DNA of 64,000 bases from Callorhinus ursinus (GCF_003265705.1 NW_020312785.1:132616968-132680967); one strand, 5' to 3'. Positions 1-13,264 are shown, counted from the first letter of the stretch. The notes: generated from the sequence alone by a model not told the origin. A program made the numbers and translations.

Positions 1-357
1 CCCTCTCAAAATCAATAAAAATAGGTCAACACCCCGACATCTAATAGTAAAACTTACGAGTCTCAGAGACAAAGAGAAAATCCTGAAAGCAGCTCGGGAG
101 AAGAGATATGTAACCTACAATGGTAAAAAATTAGATTGGCAACAGACCTATCCACAGAAACTTGGCAGGCCAGAAAGGACTGGCAAGATATCTTCAGAGC
201 ACTACACGAGAAAAATATGCAGCCAAGAATACTATATCCAGCTAAGCTGTCATTGAAAATAGAAGGAGAGATAAAAAGCTTCCAGGACAAACAAAAACTA
301 AAGGAATTTGCAAACACGAAACCAGCCCTCCAAGAAATATTGAAAGGGGTCCTCTAA
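1..357 (+). pseudogene. LINE-1 ORF1 C-terminal remnant
   Basis: Encodes the C-terminal domain of the L1 RNA-binding ORF1 protein (KDWQDIFRALHEKNMQPRIL, end ALQEILKGVL, stop 355-357). The frame changes at an A-run (125-130) that appears one base short. The 5' part lies outside the window. Confidence 0.85.
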
Positions 358-438
358 GCAAAGAGAGAGCCTAAAAGCAGCAAAGATCAGAAAGGAACAC
401 AGACAACACACAGTAACAGTCACCTTACAGGCAATACA

Positions 439-3400
439 ATGGCACTAAATTCATACCTTTCAATAGTTACCCTGAATGTAAATGGGCTAAATGCCCCAAT
501 CAAAAGACACAGGCTATCAGATTGGATTAAAAAAACAAGACCCATCAATATGCTGTCTGCAAGAGACTCATTTTAGACCCAAAGACACCCCCAGATTGAA
601 AGTGAGGGGGTGGAAAACCATTTACCATGCTAATGGACACCAAAAGAAAGCTGGGGTGGCAATCCTTATATCAGACAAACTAGATTTTAAAACAAAGACT
701 GTAATAAGAGATGAGGAAGGACACTATATCCTACTTCAAGTGTCTATCCAACAAGAAGATCTAACAATTGTAAATATCTATGCCCCGAACATGGGAGCAG
801 CCATTTATATAAGGCAATTAATAACAAAAGCAAAGAAACACATTGACAACAATACAATAATAGTGGGGGACGTTAACACCCCCCTGACTGAAATGGACAG
901 ATCATCTAAGCAAAAGATCAACAAGGAAATAAAGACTTTAAATGACACACTGGACCAAATGGACTTCACAGACATATTCAGAACATTCCATCCCAAAGCA
1001 ACGGAATACATATTCTTCTCTAGTGCCCATGGAACATTCTCCAGAATTGATCACATCCTAGGTCACAAATCAGGTCTCAACCGGTACCAAAAGATTGGGA
1101 TCATTCCCTGCATATTTTCAGACCACAATACTTTGAAACTAGAACTCAATCACAAGAGGAAAGTCGGAAAGAACTCAAATACATGGAGGCTAAAGAGCAT
1201 CCTACTAAAGAATGAATGAGTCAACCAGGAAATTAAAGAAGAATTTTAAAAATTCATGGAAACCAATGAAAACGAAAACACAACTGTTCAAAATCTTTGG
1301 GATACAGCAAAGGCAGTCCTGAGAGGAAAGTATATAGCAATACAAGCCTTTCTCAAGAAACAAGAAAGGTCTCAAATACACAACCTAACCCTACACCTAA
1401 AGGAGCTGGAGAAAGAACAGCAAATAAAGCCTAAACCCAGCAGGAGAAGAGAAATAATAAAGATCAGAGCAGAAATCAATGAACTAGAAACCAAAAGAAC
1501 AGTAGAACAGATCAACGAAACTAGGAGCTGGTTCTTTGAAAGAATTAACAAGATTGATAAACCCCTGGCCAGACTGATCAAAAAGAAAAGAGAAATGACC
1601 CAAATCAACAAAATCATGAATGAAAGAGGAGAGATCACAACCAACACCAAAGAAATACAAACAATTATAAGAACATATTATGAGCAACTCTATGCCAGCA
1701 AATTAGATAACCTGGAAGAAATGGGTGCATTCCTAGAGATGTATCAACTACCAAAATTGAACCAGGAAGAAATAGAAAACCTGAACAGACCTATAACCAC
1801 TAAGGAAATTGAAACAGTCATCAAAAATCTCCCAAGAAACAAAAGCCCAGGGCCAGATGGCTTGCCAGGGGAATTCTATCAGACATTTAAAGAAGAATTA
1901 ATACCTATTCTCCTGAAACTGTTCCAAAAAATAGAAATGGAAGGAAAACTTCCAAATTCATTTTATGAGGCCACCATTACCTTGATCCCAAAACCAGACA
2001 AAGACCCCATCAAAAAGGAAAATTACAGACCAATATCCTTGATGAACATGGACGCAAAAATTCTCACCAAAATACTAGCCAATAGGATCCAACAGTACAT
2101 TAAAAGGATTATTCACCATGACCAAGTGGGATTTATCCCTGGGCTGCAAGGCTGGTTCAACATCCGCAAATCAATCAACGTGATACAATACATTAACAAA
2201 AGAAAGAACAAGAATCATATGATCCTCTCAATAGATGCAGAAAAAGCATTTGACAAAGGACAGCATCCTTTCTTGATCAAAACTCTTCAGAGTATAGGGA
2301 TAGAGGGTACATACCTCAATATCATAAAAGCCATCTATGAAAAACCTACCGCGAATATCATTCTCAATGGGGAAAAGCTGAGAGCTTTTCCCCTAAGGTC
2401 AGGAACGCGGCAGGGATGTCCACTGTCACCACTGCTATTCAACATAGTATTAGAAGTCCTAGCCACAGCAATCAGACAACAAAAAGAAATCAAAGGCATC
2501 CAAATCAGCAAAGAGGAAGTCAAACTCTCACTCTTTGCAGATGATATGATACCGTATGTGGAAAACCCAAAAGACTCCACCCCAAAACTGCTAGAACTCG
2601 TACAGGAATTCAGTCAAGTAGCAGGCTATAAAATCAATGCACAGAAATCAGTGGCATTCCTATACACCAACAACAAGACAGAAGAGAGACAAATCAAGGA
2701 GTCGATCCCATTTACAATTGCACCCAAAACCATAAGATACCTAGGAATAAATTTAACCAAAGAGGCAAAGGATCTGTACTCAGAAAACTATAAAATACTC
2801 AGGAAAGAAATTGAAGAAGACACAAAGGAATGGAAAAACGTTCCATGCTCATGGATTGGGAGAACCAACATTGTGAAGATGTCAATGCTACCTAGAGCAA
2901 TCTACACATTCAATGCAATCCCCATCAAAATACCATCCACTTTTTTCAAAGAAATGGAACAAATAATCCTAAAATTTGTATGGAACCAGAAGAGACCCCG
3001 AATAGCCAGAGGAATATTGAAAAAGAAAAGCAACGCTGGCGGCATCACAATTCCCGATTTCCAGCTCTATTACAAAGCTGTCATCATCAAGACAGTATGG
3101 TACTGGCACAAAAACAGACATATAGATCAATGGAACAGAATAGAGAGCCCAGAAATGGACCCTCAATTCTATGGTCAACTTATCTTTGACAAAGCAGGAA
3201 AGAATGTCCAATGGCAAAAAGACAGTCTCTTCAACAAATGGTGTTGGGAAAATTGGACAGCCACATGCAGAAGAATGAAACTGGACCATTTCCTTACACC
3301 ACACACAAGAATAGACTCCAAATGGTTGAAAGACCTAAACGTGAGACAGGAGTCCATCCAAATCCTAAAGGAGAACACAGGTAGCAACCTTTTCGACCTT

Positions 3401-4254
3401 AGCCGCAGCAACTTCTTCCTAGAAACATCGCCAAAGGCACGGGAAGCCAGGGCAAAAATGAACTATTGGGATTTCATCAAGATAAAAAGCTTTTGCACAG
3501 CAAAAGAAACAGTCCACAAAACCAAAAGACAACCGACAGAATGGGAGAAAATATTTGCAAATGACATATCAGATAAAGGGCTAGTAACCAAAATCTATAA
3601 AGAACTTATCCAACTCAACACCCAAAGACCAAATAATCCAATCAAGAAATGGGCAGAAGACATGAACAGACATTTTTCCAAAGAAGACATCCAAATTGCC
3701 AACAGGCACATGAAAAAGTGCTCAACATCGCTTGGCATCAGGGAAATCCAAATCAAAACCTCAATGAGATACCACTTCACACCAGTCAGAATGGCTAAAA
3801 TTAACAAGTCAGGGAACGACAGATGTTGGCGGGGATGTGGAGAAAGGGGAACCCCCTACACTGTTGGCGGGAATGCAAGCTGGTGCAACCACTCTGGAAA
3901 ACAGTATGGAGGTTCCTCAAACAGTTGAAATTAGAGCTACCTTTCGATCCAGCAATTGCACTACTGGGTATTTACCCCAAAGATACAAATGTAGGGACCT
4001 GAAGGGGTACGTGCACCCCAATGTTTATAGCAGCAATGTCCACAATAGCCAAACTGTGGAAAGAGCCAAGATATCCATCGACAGATGAATGGATAAAGAA
4101 GAGGTGGTATATATACACAATGGAATATTATGCAGCCATCAAAAGGAATGAGATCTTGCCATTTGCACAGACGTGGATAGAACTGGAGGGTGTTATGCTG
4201 AGTGAAATAAGTCAATCAGAGAAAGACATGTATCATATTACCTCACTGATATGA
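439..4254 (+). pseudogene. LINE-1 ORF2 (endonuclease-reverse transcriptase), broken
   Basis: Start ATG 439 (MALNSYLSIVTLNVNGLN). Endonuclease motifs are visible (QETH, YAPN, GDVNT, SRIDHIL, SDHNTL), as are the reverse-transcriptase motifs ([41 protein letters not shown], catalytic FADD) and the C-terminal Cys-rich segment. Lesions: a frameshift at a 7-A run (529-535), stops TGA 1217-1219 and TAA 1247-1249 between endonuclease and polymerase, a frameshift near 3850, and TGA 4000-4002. The longest intact piece is 1256-3928 (890 codons). An L1 encodes its own retrotransposition machinery; this copy cannot make a full protein. Confidence 0.93.
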
Positions 4255-4299
4255 GGAATTCTTAATCTCAGGAACAAACTGAGTGTTACTGGAGTGGTT

Positions 4300-4318
4300 G
4301 GGGGTGGGAGGGATGGGG
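4300..4318 (+). other. G-quadruplex motif in LINE-1 3' UTR
   Basis: G5-T-G3-A-G3-AT-G4 in sense orientation. A matching C-rich form lies in the antisense copy near 19900. Guanine-rich 3' UTR tracts are known in mammalian L1. Confidence 0.6.
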
Positions 4319-4719
4319 TGGCTGGGTGATAGACATTGGGGAGGGTATGTGCTACGGTGAGCGCTGTGAATTTTGCAAGACTGTTGAATCACAGATCTGT
4401 ACTTCTGAAACAAATAACGCAACATATTTTAAGAAAAAAGAAAAAGAAGAAGATAGCAGGAGAGGAAGAATGAAGGAGAATAAGTCAGAGGGGGAGACGA
4501 ACCATGAGAGACGATGGACTCTGAAAAACAAACTGAGGGTTCTAGAGGGGAGGAGGGTAGGGGGATGTGTTATCCTGGTGATGGGTATTAAAGAGGGCAC
4601 ATTCTGCATGGAGCACTGGGTGTTATGAACAAACAATGAATCATGGAACCCTACATCAAAAACAAATGATGTAATATATGGTGATTAACATAACAATAAA
4701 AAAATTTAAAAAAAATTTT

Positions 4720-5570
4720 AAGTCAGAGATTATATAATGTGTCACTAGGAAAAGAAAGAATGTGGCACGATGCTTCCTTTTCATTTAGAATTTTCATGTT
4801 ATATCTAATGGGAGACCTCTTTTAGACACTCATTTATACACTGATCTTTATCATATATCACTCTTGCATGGTATATGATGTACAAGAAAAAGTGAAATAA
4901 ATTAAAGAATTCTTAAAACTTTTTCTTATTACAGTCTAACTCTTCTGAATCTTTTTCACACAGTATTGTCCTTTGTCCTATCAAAAGCTTTGGTGATATC
5001 GCGTTTTTGGAAAGTGTTCCACTGATATTTCCAGAATTTTCTTCCTAGCTGCTGAAAACTTATCTGCAAATTTTGATGCACATACCCAGGCAAACACAAG
5101 CATATCATGCCTGTTACATAGCCAATAGTGATTGTAACACGAATCCAAATTCCAGAAGTGTTGAAATGTAGGGGAAAAAGTGCTCCTTATAATTGCTTAA
5201 TGTAGGAGAGGGACAATTTCAAGACAGAAGAGATCCCTGGGGTATCATGGAAGACTCCTATGGGGGCCAGAATTGAGGCTGGAGTTTAAAGAATGTAAGG
5301 GATTTTTGGAGTCAGAGATGAGCAGGATGAATGAGTCATGGAAGCTAAATAGACTGGCAAAGGAAGTGGAAATTGCATCTGGGGGAGGGAAAGAAGGCGA
5401 GGTGGCCTTGTAAAGGGAAGAAATGGAGTTAAAGACATATAGGGGAGACTGGGACCCAACTGTAGTGCCCTGAGTGGCAGGATAGAAGGCTCAGACTTTA
5501 TCCCATAGGGAAACAGGGAACCCGCATACAGCTGGAGATTGGACACCAGCATTTGGGAGAGCCATCAATT
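4720..5570. other. Intergenic, no gene seen
   Basis: AT-rich single-copy-looking DNA. The part at 5200-5560 is purine-rich and may be a decayed ancient repeat, but I cannot assign it. Confidence 0.5.
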
Positions 5571-5582
5571 CTGGAGTCTCGG

Positions 5583-5788
5583 GGGCGCCTGAATGGCTCA
5601 GTTGGTTAAGCGACGGCCTTCAGCTCAGGTCATGATCGTGGAGTCCCGGGATCGAGTCCCGCATCAGGCTCCCTGCTCAGCAGGGAGTCTGCTTCTCCCT
5701 CTGACCCTCCCCCCTCTCATGTGCTCTCTCTCCTTCTTTCATTCTCATTCTCTCAAATAAATAAATAAATAAAATTAAAAAAAAAATA
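5583..5788 (+). mobile_element. Carnivore SINE (SINEC), with target-site duplication
   Basis: tRNA-like head 'gggcgcctgaatggctcag', CT-rich middle and AAATAAA tail. A perfect 12-bp duplication, ctggagtctcgg, lies at 5571-5582 and 5789-5800. Confidence 0.95.
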
Positions 5789-5944
5789 CTGGAGTCTCGG
5801 AAGCACTCATTTGGAGTAGGTGATATTAGCCAGGGACAAATCCAGAAACTTAACCAGGCCAAAGAGTGGAGGGAACAAACAAACAGAACACCAAAAGAAA
5901 ACAGAAAAAAATATATACAGAGAGAATCTTGGGCCATAGAATTT

Positions 5945-6100
5945 TAGTGCCTGGAGGACTATGGAAGGTTATCTAGTTAATATTTTCCATTTTACCGATA
6001 AAGAGAACTTCCTAGAAGGCATGTTATGGCTTCCAAGTGGCAGGGCCAGGACTCAAAATTGGGTCCTGTGATTTCCTGAGCCGTGCTCCTCCTAATGGAG
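5945..6100 (+). repeat. Ancient MIR-like SINE fragment
   Basis: Contains the MIR core pattern 'ttttaccgataaagagaact' followed by 'aagtggcagggccaggactc', close to the MIR core and L2-like tail. The rest of 5801-6977 looks single-copy, with no gene seen. Confidence 0.55.
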
Positions 6101-6989
6101 CCTGACAGCCAGTAGCAAAGGAAAGAGTTTCAAGGAGGCAAGTAGTCAATAAAAGGCAAATGTTGGCGAGCAGCAAAGAATACGCCTAAAGAGGCCATTG
6201 ATCTGACCATTGCAGACTCCTGATGACCTTCAAATGTCTGTCTTTGGGAGTGGTCTGGGTTGGAACATGATTGTGAAAGGTTAAAGAAAGGGAGATGTTT
6301 TGCAATTAGAGGCATCATTAGGAAAAAGCTTATTATTTTTCAATGTTTCCTTTCAAAGGGCTCAGGACACTTCACAAAGGACTCTAGATTCAGTATGATT
6401 ATTTCCTGGAAATCCTGCAAAATCATGGGACACCTGGTCCCTTGGGCAAGACAAAAAAATATTATTTACAGTTGACAGTCACACAGATTTTCAAATATAG
6501 CCTTTCAACTCTCTATAAAGAATCCATTGTTTTCTTACAAATAGAAATGGACTAACAAAGATGTTAATCAGTAATAGTCTGGCCTTTGCACCTCTATGGA
6601 ACTTTCTTTACTGCATAGTTATCAAATATTGCTTTCTTGCACATCTGCAACACTGAACACAGTATATGTGGGCGCCTGAACTGAGTTTCTTTCAGGTGAA
6701 CAAGAAATCATATCTACCACAGGAAAGTCATCTTGCTAAGTTGGCCACTACCGATGCCACAGTGAGCCCCTTCAGGTCTCTGGGGGGCAGTTTTGTCTTA
6801 GGAACATCCTCACTAACAACTGAGGAAATTTAAATTAAAGCAATGAGGTGGTGTTTCATATTGGCAAATACGTATTTGACAAAAAAGTAAAATATTAACA
6901 ATGTGTAGAGAATTGGGACTCTGGCTGGGATTAATTATTACATCTATTTTTTATGGCAGTTTACTAATATTTATTAAAACTAAAAATGA

Positions 6990-7201
6990 AGGGTGCCTGG
7001 GTGGCTCAGGCCCTTAAACGTCTGACTCTTGATTTACGCTCAGGTCTTGGGATTGGGCCCCACTTCCTGCTCCACCCTTAGCAGGGTGTCTACCTGAGGA
7101 TTCTCTCTCTCTCTCTCTCTCTCTGCCCCTCCCCCTGCTTGCACACACATTTTCTCTCTCTCTCTCTCAAATAAATAAATAAATCCTAAAAAAAAACCCA
7201 C
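6990..7201 (+). mobile_element. Carnivore SINE (SINEC)
   Basis: Head 'gggtgcctgggtggctcag', a (CT)n block and a long A-rich tail. The duplication aactaaaaatga lies at 6978-6989 and 7202-7213. Confidence 0.93.
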
Positions 7202-7284
7202 AACTAAAAATGAGCACTCCCCATGACTTAGACACTCTCCATTTCTATCTACAGAATAATTTACGCACATACATAAGGAGGCAT

Positions 7285-7480
7285 GTTCAAGGATATTTGC
7301 AACAGTTTTGTTTACAATGGTGAAAAATTAGAAACAACCCATATGTTCATAAACTGAAGGCTGGCTAAATATATATGTGGTAAAAATATCAGTAGATCTA
7401 AAAGACATATGGTTGAATCTTAAAAAGCAAGTTGTAAATAGATATATTTAGTATAATATCATTTATGTAAATATACATTG
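7285..7480 (+). repeat. Old LINE-1 ORF2-end fragment
   Basis: Pattern of L1 ORF2 near its 3' end ('acaatggtgaaaaattagaa', 'acccatatgttcataaactg'). Strongly decayed. 7481-8023 shows nothing else recognisable. Confidence 0.5.
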
Positions 7481-8023
7481 AATAATACTCTAAAGTTTCT
7501 ATGGGTATACTTACATGTATATGTGTGTGCGTACATGTGTCCAAGTACATACTCCAAAACTGGGAACGGAGCTAACCAGGGAGCAGGTGGGGTGAAATGC
7601 CAAGATTGGGAATTAGGGGTAGGGGAGGAAGGAGAATTTTAGCTGTATCTATAATGTTTTTTTTTTTTTAAAGGAGAAAGTAGTTATGGATACATCAAAT
7701 TTAAATTATTTTGTAAGAAAAGAAAAGCTTGTTAAATGCCATCAAAACCTCTGATTCATTTAGGAAACTTCAAATGTGGTGGCATTATGTAGGTATGGCC
7801 TGGGACTAAAATGAACATTTTTTTCTACATTTACATGTACATAGCGCTGTATCTGTCACTGTCTAGTCAAAATGGTAAAGACTTTAAAAATATTTTCTAC
7901 TTAAAATAAAGACTGAAAACAAAAAACAAATATAACAGCAAATCAAACATGAGGATCCTTTCAAACCTGACATAGCTATGAATATGAAAGATATATATTA
8001 CTTCAGTTAAAGGCTGAAGAATT

Positions 8024-8192
8024 GGGGCATCTGGGTGGCTCAGTCAGTTAAGCGTCTGCCTTTGGCTCAGGTCATGATCCCGGATCGAACCCTGAGAACC
8101 CTGCGTTGGGCTCCCTGCTTTGTGGGGAGTCTGCTTCTGCCACTCCCCCTGCTCATTCTCTCTTTCTCTCAAGTAAATAAATAATTTTTTCT
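8024..8192 (+). mobile_element. Carnivore SINE (SINEC)
   Basis: Head 'ggggcatctgggtggctcag', internal pol III box B-like 'ggatcgaaccctg', short tail. No clear duplication found. Confidence 0.9.
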
Positions 8193-9530
8193 CAAAAGCC
8201 TCGAGTATTAATGTCTAGAGGAACAAATTGCCTTGTAGTTTAAAACAACAGATGAGTGCATTTGCAAAGTTTCTGAGACCCTAATGATACAGAAGCTGAG
8301 TGTAGCTTTAGGCATCTTTCATCAATGCCAAGCCTTCAGAAGAAAAAAGAACATGGCTCATTGCCAAATAACATTTGCCAAGTCCCCATTTGCAAGCACA
8401 ATTCAGCTCATTTGCACTTCTATCTTGATCCTGAGTGTTTCTCTATTAAGAAATAATAGAACAATGACATTGTCTCTTGGTTGGAGAGAGCTATGATTTT
8501 GGTCACTACCATCCTTAGGGACAAAAGTATCCAGAAATATATATAGATTCCCATTTCCTATTGGGTTGAACACTCTCCCATGTTGATCTGTTAGGTTAAC
8601 TCACTAGGAAACACCATGAATGCCAAAGTAGTATTTTATCTCAATAATTTGGTCAAACAAGCATTCATAGCTAGAAGGAAATAGTGTGGTCCTAATTTCA
8701 TGAATGAGGATTTTCTAGTGTCCCTTTCTCTAAGGGCCTGAATTAATTATCAAATGGATCTCCTATCACTAGAAAAGTAGAATAGACCCCTGCTGTCTGA
8801 GATTCAGAGTCAAATATTGAGAATATGTTGTGTTCAGGAACCTCTGATATTCATATAAAGGAATTATAAAGCTCAAGAAGGAGTTGATATGAACCATTGC
8901 CAATAGATTGCTAATGGGTGAGATGACAGGGGACATCTGTTGTTTTCGCCTGCCCAGACACCATTCTTTTCTTCTGGCAGTGCCATACTGATTTCCCCTC
9001 TCCCACTCTCAGTTCATGAGGTTCAGGTTGGACTGTCTCCACCACCTGGCTCTAGGAGGGAGCACATGACTCCGATCTGGCCATCAGAGAATTCCATGTT
9101 GCTGGTCATGGTCATTGACTCATAGATGGATGCTTGATCCAGGCCAGGCTAATGAGAATCCAGGAAGCTCTGTTGCACTGCTGGGGAAAAGGTGCTTACG
9201 TTGTGCCCATAGAATTAAATTCTGGAGCCCACGTAGCCCTATCTATGAAGAGGGCCTACCTGAAAATAAAGCCACCACCTGGAAGAACAGGGCCAAAGGG
9301 AGAGTGACAGTGTTGTGATGGCATCCCTGAGAACTGAAGCCAGCGCAATGCCTTGAATCTCTCAGGTATATGGGTCATTTTGGCTTTGTCTGTAATTTGA
9401 ATGGGGTTTTGGTCACTGGAAACCACAGGAATTCTGACTGACAACACCAGTCATACATCTATTCAGTGTATTGTTAAGCAAGCCTGTGCAGACATTGCCC
9501 TTCCTCTCTGTTTACCTGAGTCCTAATTTT
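8193..9530. other. Intergenic, no gene seen
   Basis: No ORF with gene-like features. 8940-9440 has the texture of a decayed ancient repeat, unassigned. Confidence 0.5.
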
Positions 9531-9713
9531 ATTTTTAAGATTTTATTCATTTATTTGTCAGAGAGAGAGAGCACAAGCAGGGGGAGCGTCAGGCAGAGGG
9601 AGAAGCAGGCTCCCCGTGGAACAGGGAGCCCACTGAAGGGCTCGATCCCAGGACCCGGGATCATGACCCGAGCCAAAGGCAGACGGTTAACCGACTGAGT
9701 CACCCAGGCGCTC
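9531..9713 (-). mobile_element. Carnivore SINE (SINEC), reverse
   Basis: Antisense tail, (GA)n, then 'gatcatgacccgagcc' and 'gactgagtcacccaggcgct'. Flanked by gagtcctaattt and gagtcctactaattt, an imperfect target-site duplication. Confidence 0.92.
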
Positions 9714-10734
9714 TACTTGAGTCCTACTAATTTTTCTTCAAGTTCCAGTTACCATATTGTTTTATCCTTATTCTAAGTCTTTTAGAATCCCACCAGACCT
9801 GAGGGAGTCTCATCATCCTTCCCCACCTGAGTTCCTGAAATACTGGCTCTTGTCGATTATTATCCTGTTTGTTTCTAATATATCCACATATCTTCTCTCT
9901 CCACATTGATTATAATGGATCTCAAGGTTAGGAACTGCATGTAATGCACCTCCTTATCTCAATGACATGTGTGGGTTAAGGCCTAAATAAAGGTTCGTTG
10001 ATGATACACATAAAGGGCTGCAGCCTCCCTGACCCAGCTCTGCGGTTTTGCCTCAACGGCCCCCAACATATACACATACCCCCAACCAAACATGCCCATA
10101 TCCTGAAGTCGCTGACACAGAATGAGCTCCATCTCGTGTGTTGCCCTGAAGCCCTATTTGGGTGAGGACAGTTCTAGCAGCTGAGTTCCTGAGTTCAGTC
10201 AGGGCTTGACTACCGTGACAGAACTATTTGGTTTCTCCACCCCCATCCCAACGGGGAAATTCAGACCAGCCAGGAGGGAGAGAACAAGCTGAGGAGAAAG
10301 GAGAGTCCCAGTGAGTAATCTCCAACCCAAATGAGGGGAGAGCCTGTGCCATGAACCAGCTCCTGAGGAAAAACAGTGAGATGAAGTTCTGCTGCATCAT
10401 AAGTACATGTTAGAGCAAACACACAGATTCACCAGGCACAGGCCCTGAAACAAATTATACAGGACTTGTAAGGAACAGGATTGGGGCGGGTGAGAATTTT
10501 AATAGCAACACAAAATATGACTCAGGCCTTGGCTCTGCGCCTCAGGCCTTTCCAACTCTCTGACCTTGGTTTCATCATCACTCCTGCTGGGTAGCATGGA
10601 AAAGGCCTCTGCAGAGCGAGGTGTATTTTCCTTCCCTTTCTTCCAGCTTCTCTGTGTGAGTGGTGCAAAAGTCACATAAGGCAACCTCTACCAAAAGAGA
10701 GAAAATGAGTTTTTACAAAAACGTTTTGGCTTGG
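9714..10734. other. Intergenic, no gene seen
   Basis: Mixed-composition DNA without a recognisable repeat, splice structure or coding signal. Confidence 0.45.
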
Positions 10735-10895
10735 GGGATGCGCTAGATGGGGGGATGGGTGTCAAGGAGGGCGCGTGTTGTGTTGAGCCCTGGGTGTTAA
10801 ATGTCAGTGATGAATCCCTAAATTCTATTCCTGAAACCAGTATTACACTATATTTTAACTAACAAGAATTTAAATAAAAATTTGGAAAAAAGGAA
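10735..10895 (+). repeat. LINE-1 3' end fragment, single-module type
   Basis: Matches the L1 3' UTR pattern 'gagccctgggtgttaaatg', then a 'cctgaaaccagtattacact' type end and a 'gaatttaaataaaaa' terminus. Confidence 0.75.
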
Positions 10896-10914
10896 AATAA
10901 AAACACTTTAAAAC

Positions 10915-11120
10915 TTTTTTTTTCTTTAGAGAGAGAGAGAGAGAGAGCACAAGTGGGGGGTGCGGGGAAGGGCAGAGGGAGAAGGAGAGAGAGAATCCCA
11001 AGCAGGTACCACACACTCAGCATGGAGCCTGATGTGGGGCTCCCTCCCACAACCCTGAGACTATGACCTGAGCCGAAATCGAGAGCCGGGTGCTCAACCA
11101 ACTGAGCCACCAGGCACCCC
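10915..11120 (-). mobile_element. Carnivore SINE (SINEC), reverse
   Basis: (GA)n followed by 'gactatgacctgagccgaaa' and 'ccaactgagccaccaggcac'. It lies right after the L1 3' end at 10735-10895. Confidence 0.9.
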
Positions 11121-11280
11121 TGAAATAAAAAGGTTTTAAAGAAAACAGTTAACAAGTGGGAACACAGAGGGTGTAGAAGTCACCGAGAGGGGGGTGTTTC
11201 AGTAGCTACCGCCATCACAGATTAACGAAAGGACTCCCCTTTGTAGAATTTCTCAAGTGATAATAGGATAGCCTCCTCTC

Positions 11281-11500
11281 CTGAGCATGTGTACTGTGCC
11301 CAGCACCACACGAAGCACTTCACAAATGTCCCTTCACTCACCCCCTTCCCCAGCTATTAATTAGATCGTTTCAAAATTCTGACTGTACACATGGGGAGGC
11401 TGAGGCTGAGAGAGAGTAAGTAGCTGTTCTAAGACTGAAACAGTCCTGGAACTCAGGATCCTCTTACCCCATCCTTTTAACCTCTCCACAGTATTTACTG
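11281..11500 (+). repeat. MIR-like ancient SINE
   Basis: Pattern 'actgtgcccagcaccacac' followed by 'acatggggaggctgaggctg' and 'ctggaactcaggatcctctt' fits the MIR core and 3' part. Confidence 0.6.
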
Positions 11501-13085
11501 TATTTACTTTGTGGAATAAATGGTACCCAGAGACACAGCTTTTCTCTCTTCTTGGCAGAAAACCTTAGGGAAGACGCACCATAAAATTACATAAATCCTG
11601 GTTCCTAAGGACCTCCAGTGCCCAACAGGTAAATAACGGCCTTAAGTTACTTCCATAGAGCAGCCTAAATCCCCAGCTCCCAGGACACATCCACCCTGGC
11701 TCCCTGGTCCTCCTTGCATGGAACTTGCTTTGAGTAGCCGGTTGTTTCCACCAACAACTTTTGTATTAAAACAGATGAGGGTGTGGGACAGGCCATCAGA
11801 CATAAAGAATTGAGCTCTGAGGAGCAGGGTTCTTGGAACAGACAGAACCAAAAGAATGTCACATACATTCAAATGACAGAGGTGAGCCTAAGGTCTACCA
11901 CCCAAAATAGGCTGCAAATAGCACCTTTGCTTGGGAATGGAACCAAACAAGACAGACCCATTCTTTCCACCTAGATATATAGACATTTAGTCCCCAAGAT
12001 TGTGGTTTTGGTTTTGCTCTTAATTTTGTTTTTCTTAAACTGTTTCTACTTCCAGTTCTGGAGAAGAGAATGATGCCCTTGCATTCACCCCAACTGGACT
12101 TGGAGACCTTGTGATCGGGTTCAGCTATAAGTCACTCAAAAAGGGCTGTGGGAAACAGAAGCTCCAGGCTTCCAGCACCTTCAGAAAGGCCCCTCATGTA
12201 GCTGAATCATCCCTCTTCCCCCTCCCCCATCCCCCACCAAATCCAAGTAGGTTCTAACAGGAATCAGGGACTGCCAGACTGACAATGACACAGACATGGG
12301 CACTTGCCTTATCCTGTTGGGGCTCGTCAGGGAATACCAGCTGCCTGGGAGCACGTTCAGCAAGCCAGGCCACGGACGACTGTCCCACAGCTCTCCCCTG
12401 GAACTTTGCTGGGAGCAGATGGCATTTGTAAGCACTTGAGCACAGGTGCTCAATGATAGCAGCACATTGTCTCCTTATTCTCAGCACCAGGCTTGAGAGC
12501 CCCAAGTCAACAGAAGAACTCATCCTGCTCCCAAGCCTTTTGTTACCGGCTCCTGATTCCTATGGCTCCCAGGCCTTACCCTAGTGGCTGGAGGTTTCAC
12601 AAAGAGTGAGGAACAGGAACAGGTATCCCCGAATCATCATTTCCTTCGCTTTCTGCAGAAGTAAGAAAGTGATCAACAGGGCATGAGGTGCTCTAAAATG
12701 CACCTAAGATTTTTTCTTCTGACCTTCCATCTCATCATTTTCCTACCAAGGAGGTAAGATCACCCACATTTTAATTTTCTGGGCAATGTTTGCTCTCAGC
12801 TTGTGGTTCTCCCTGCTCGACTGGGCATCATTTTTCCTTGCTCAGAAAAGAGTGGTGACACAAATCTGCCCTCTAGTGGGCAACGAGAAGCATTTAGAGT
12901 GTGAAAAGAAGGGAGCTCCCAGAGGCGATGCTTGAGATTTTACTGCAGTTCCCCAAACTGACCAGCAGATTAAGATTTTGCCAATACTGCTCAGATTGAA
13001 TATGCAGACCACGTTTACTGAAAGCTGACTTGTGACTCTATAAGTGTAATGGCTTGTGGGAGAATAGACAAATGACATCAAGAAG
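11501..13085. other. Intergenic, no gene seen
   Basis: Short ORFs only, without conserved motifs. Nothing recognised. Confidence 0.45.
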
Positions 13086-13089
13086 TGGG

Positions 13090-13215
13090 AAATCATTAGG
13101 TTTGGAGTCAGCTTTGCACAGCACTGAAGAATCATGTGACTTTTAGATCACTCAAGTATCAGCGATCTCCTCTGTCCAGTTGGGATAATAGTACCTATAC
13201 ATGAGAATGAAGGAC
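13090..13215 (+). repeat. MIR-like fragment
   Basis: Pattern 'ggtttggagtcagctttgca' and 'gggataatagtacctataca' corresponds to the MIR core. Confidence 0.55.
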
Positions 13216-13264
13216 ATTCTGGAACACATTATTTGTGCTAAGATTGCATTTCATGGACCCACCC

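Larger units (their letters stand above)
1..4719 (+). mobile_element. LINE-1, young carnivore subfamily, cut by window start
   Basis: Contains the end of ORF1 (1-357), a short inter-ORF spacer, a nearly full ORF2 (439-4254), a long 3' UTR and an A-rich tail ending near 4719. Few lesions relative to the other copies here, so it is recent, but frameshifts and stops make it inactive. The 3' UTR has two related modules (4255-4440 and 4500-4690). Confidence 0.95.
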
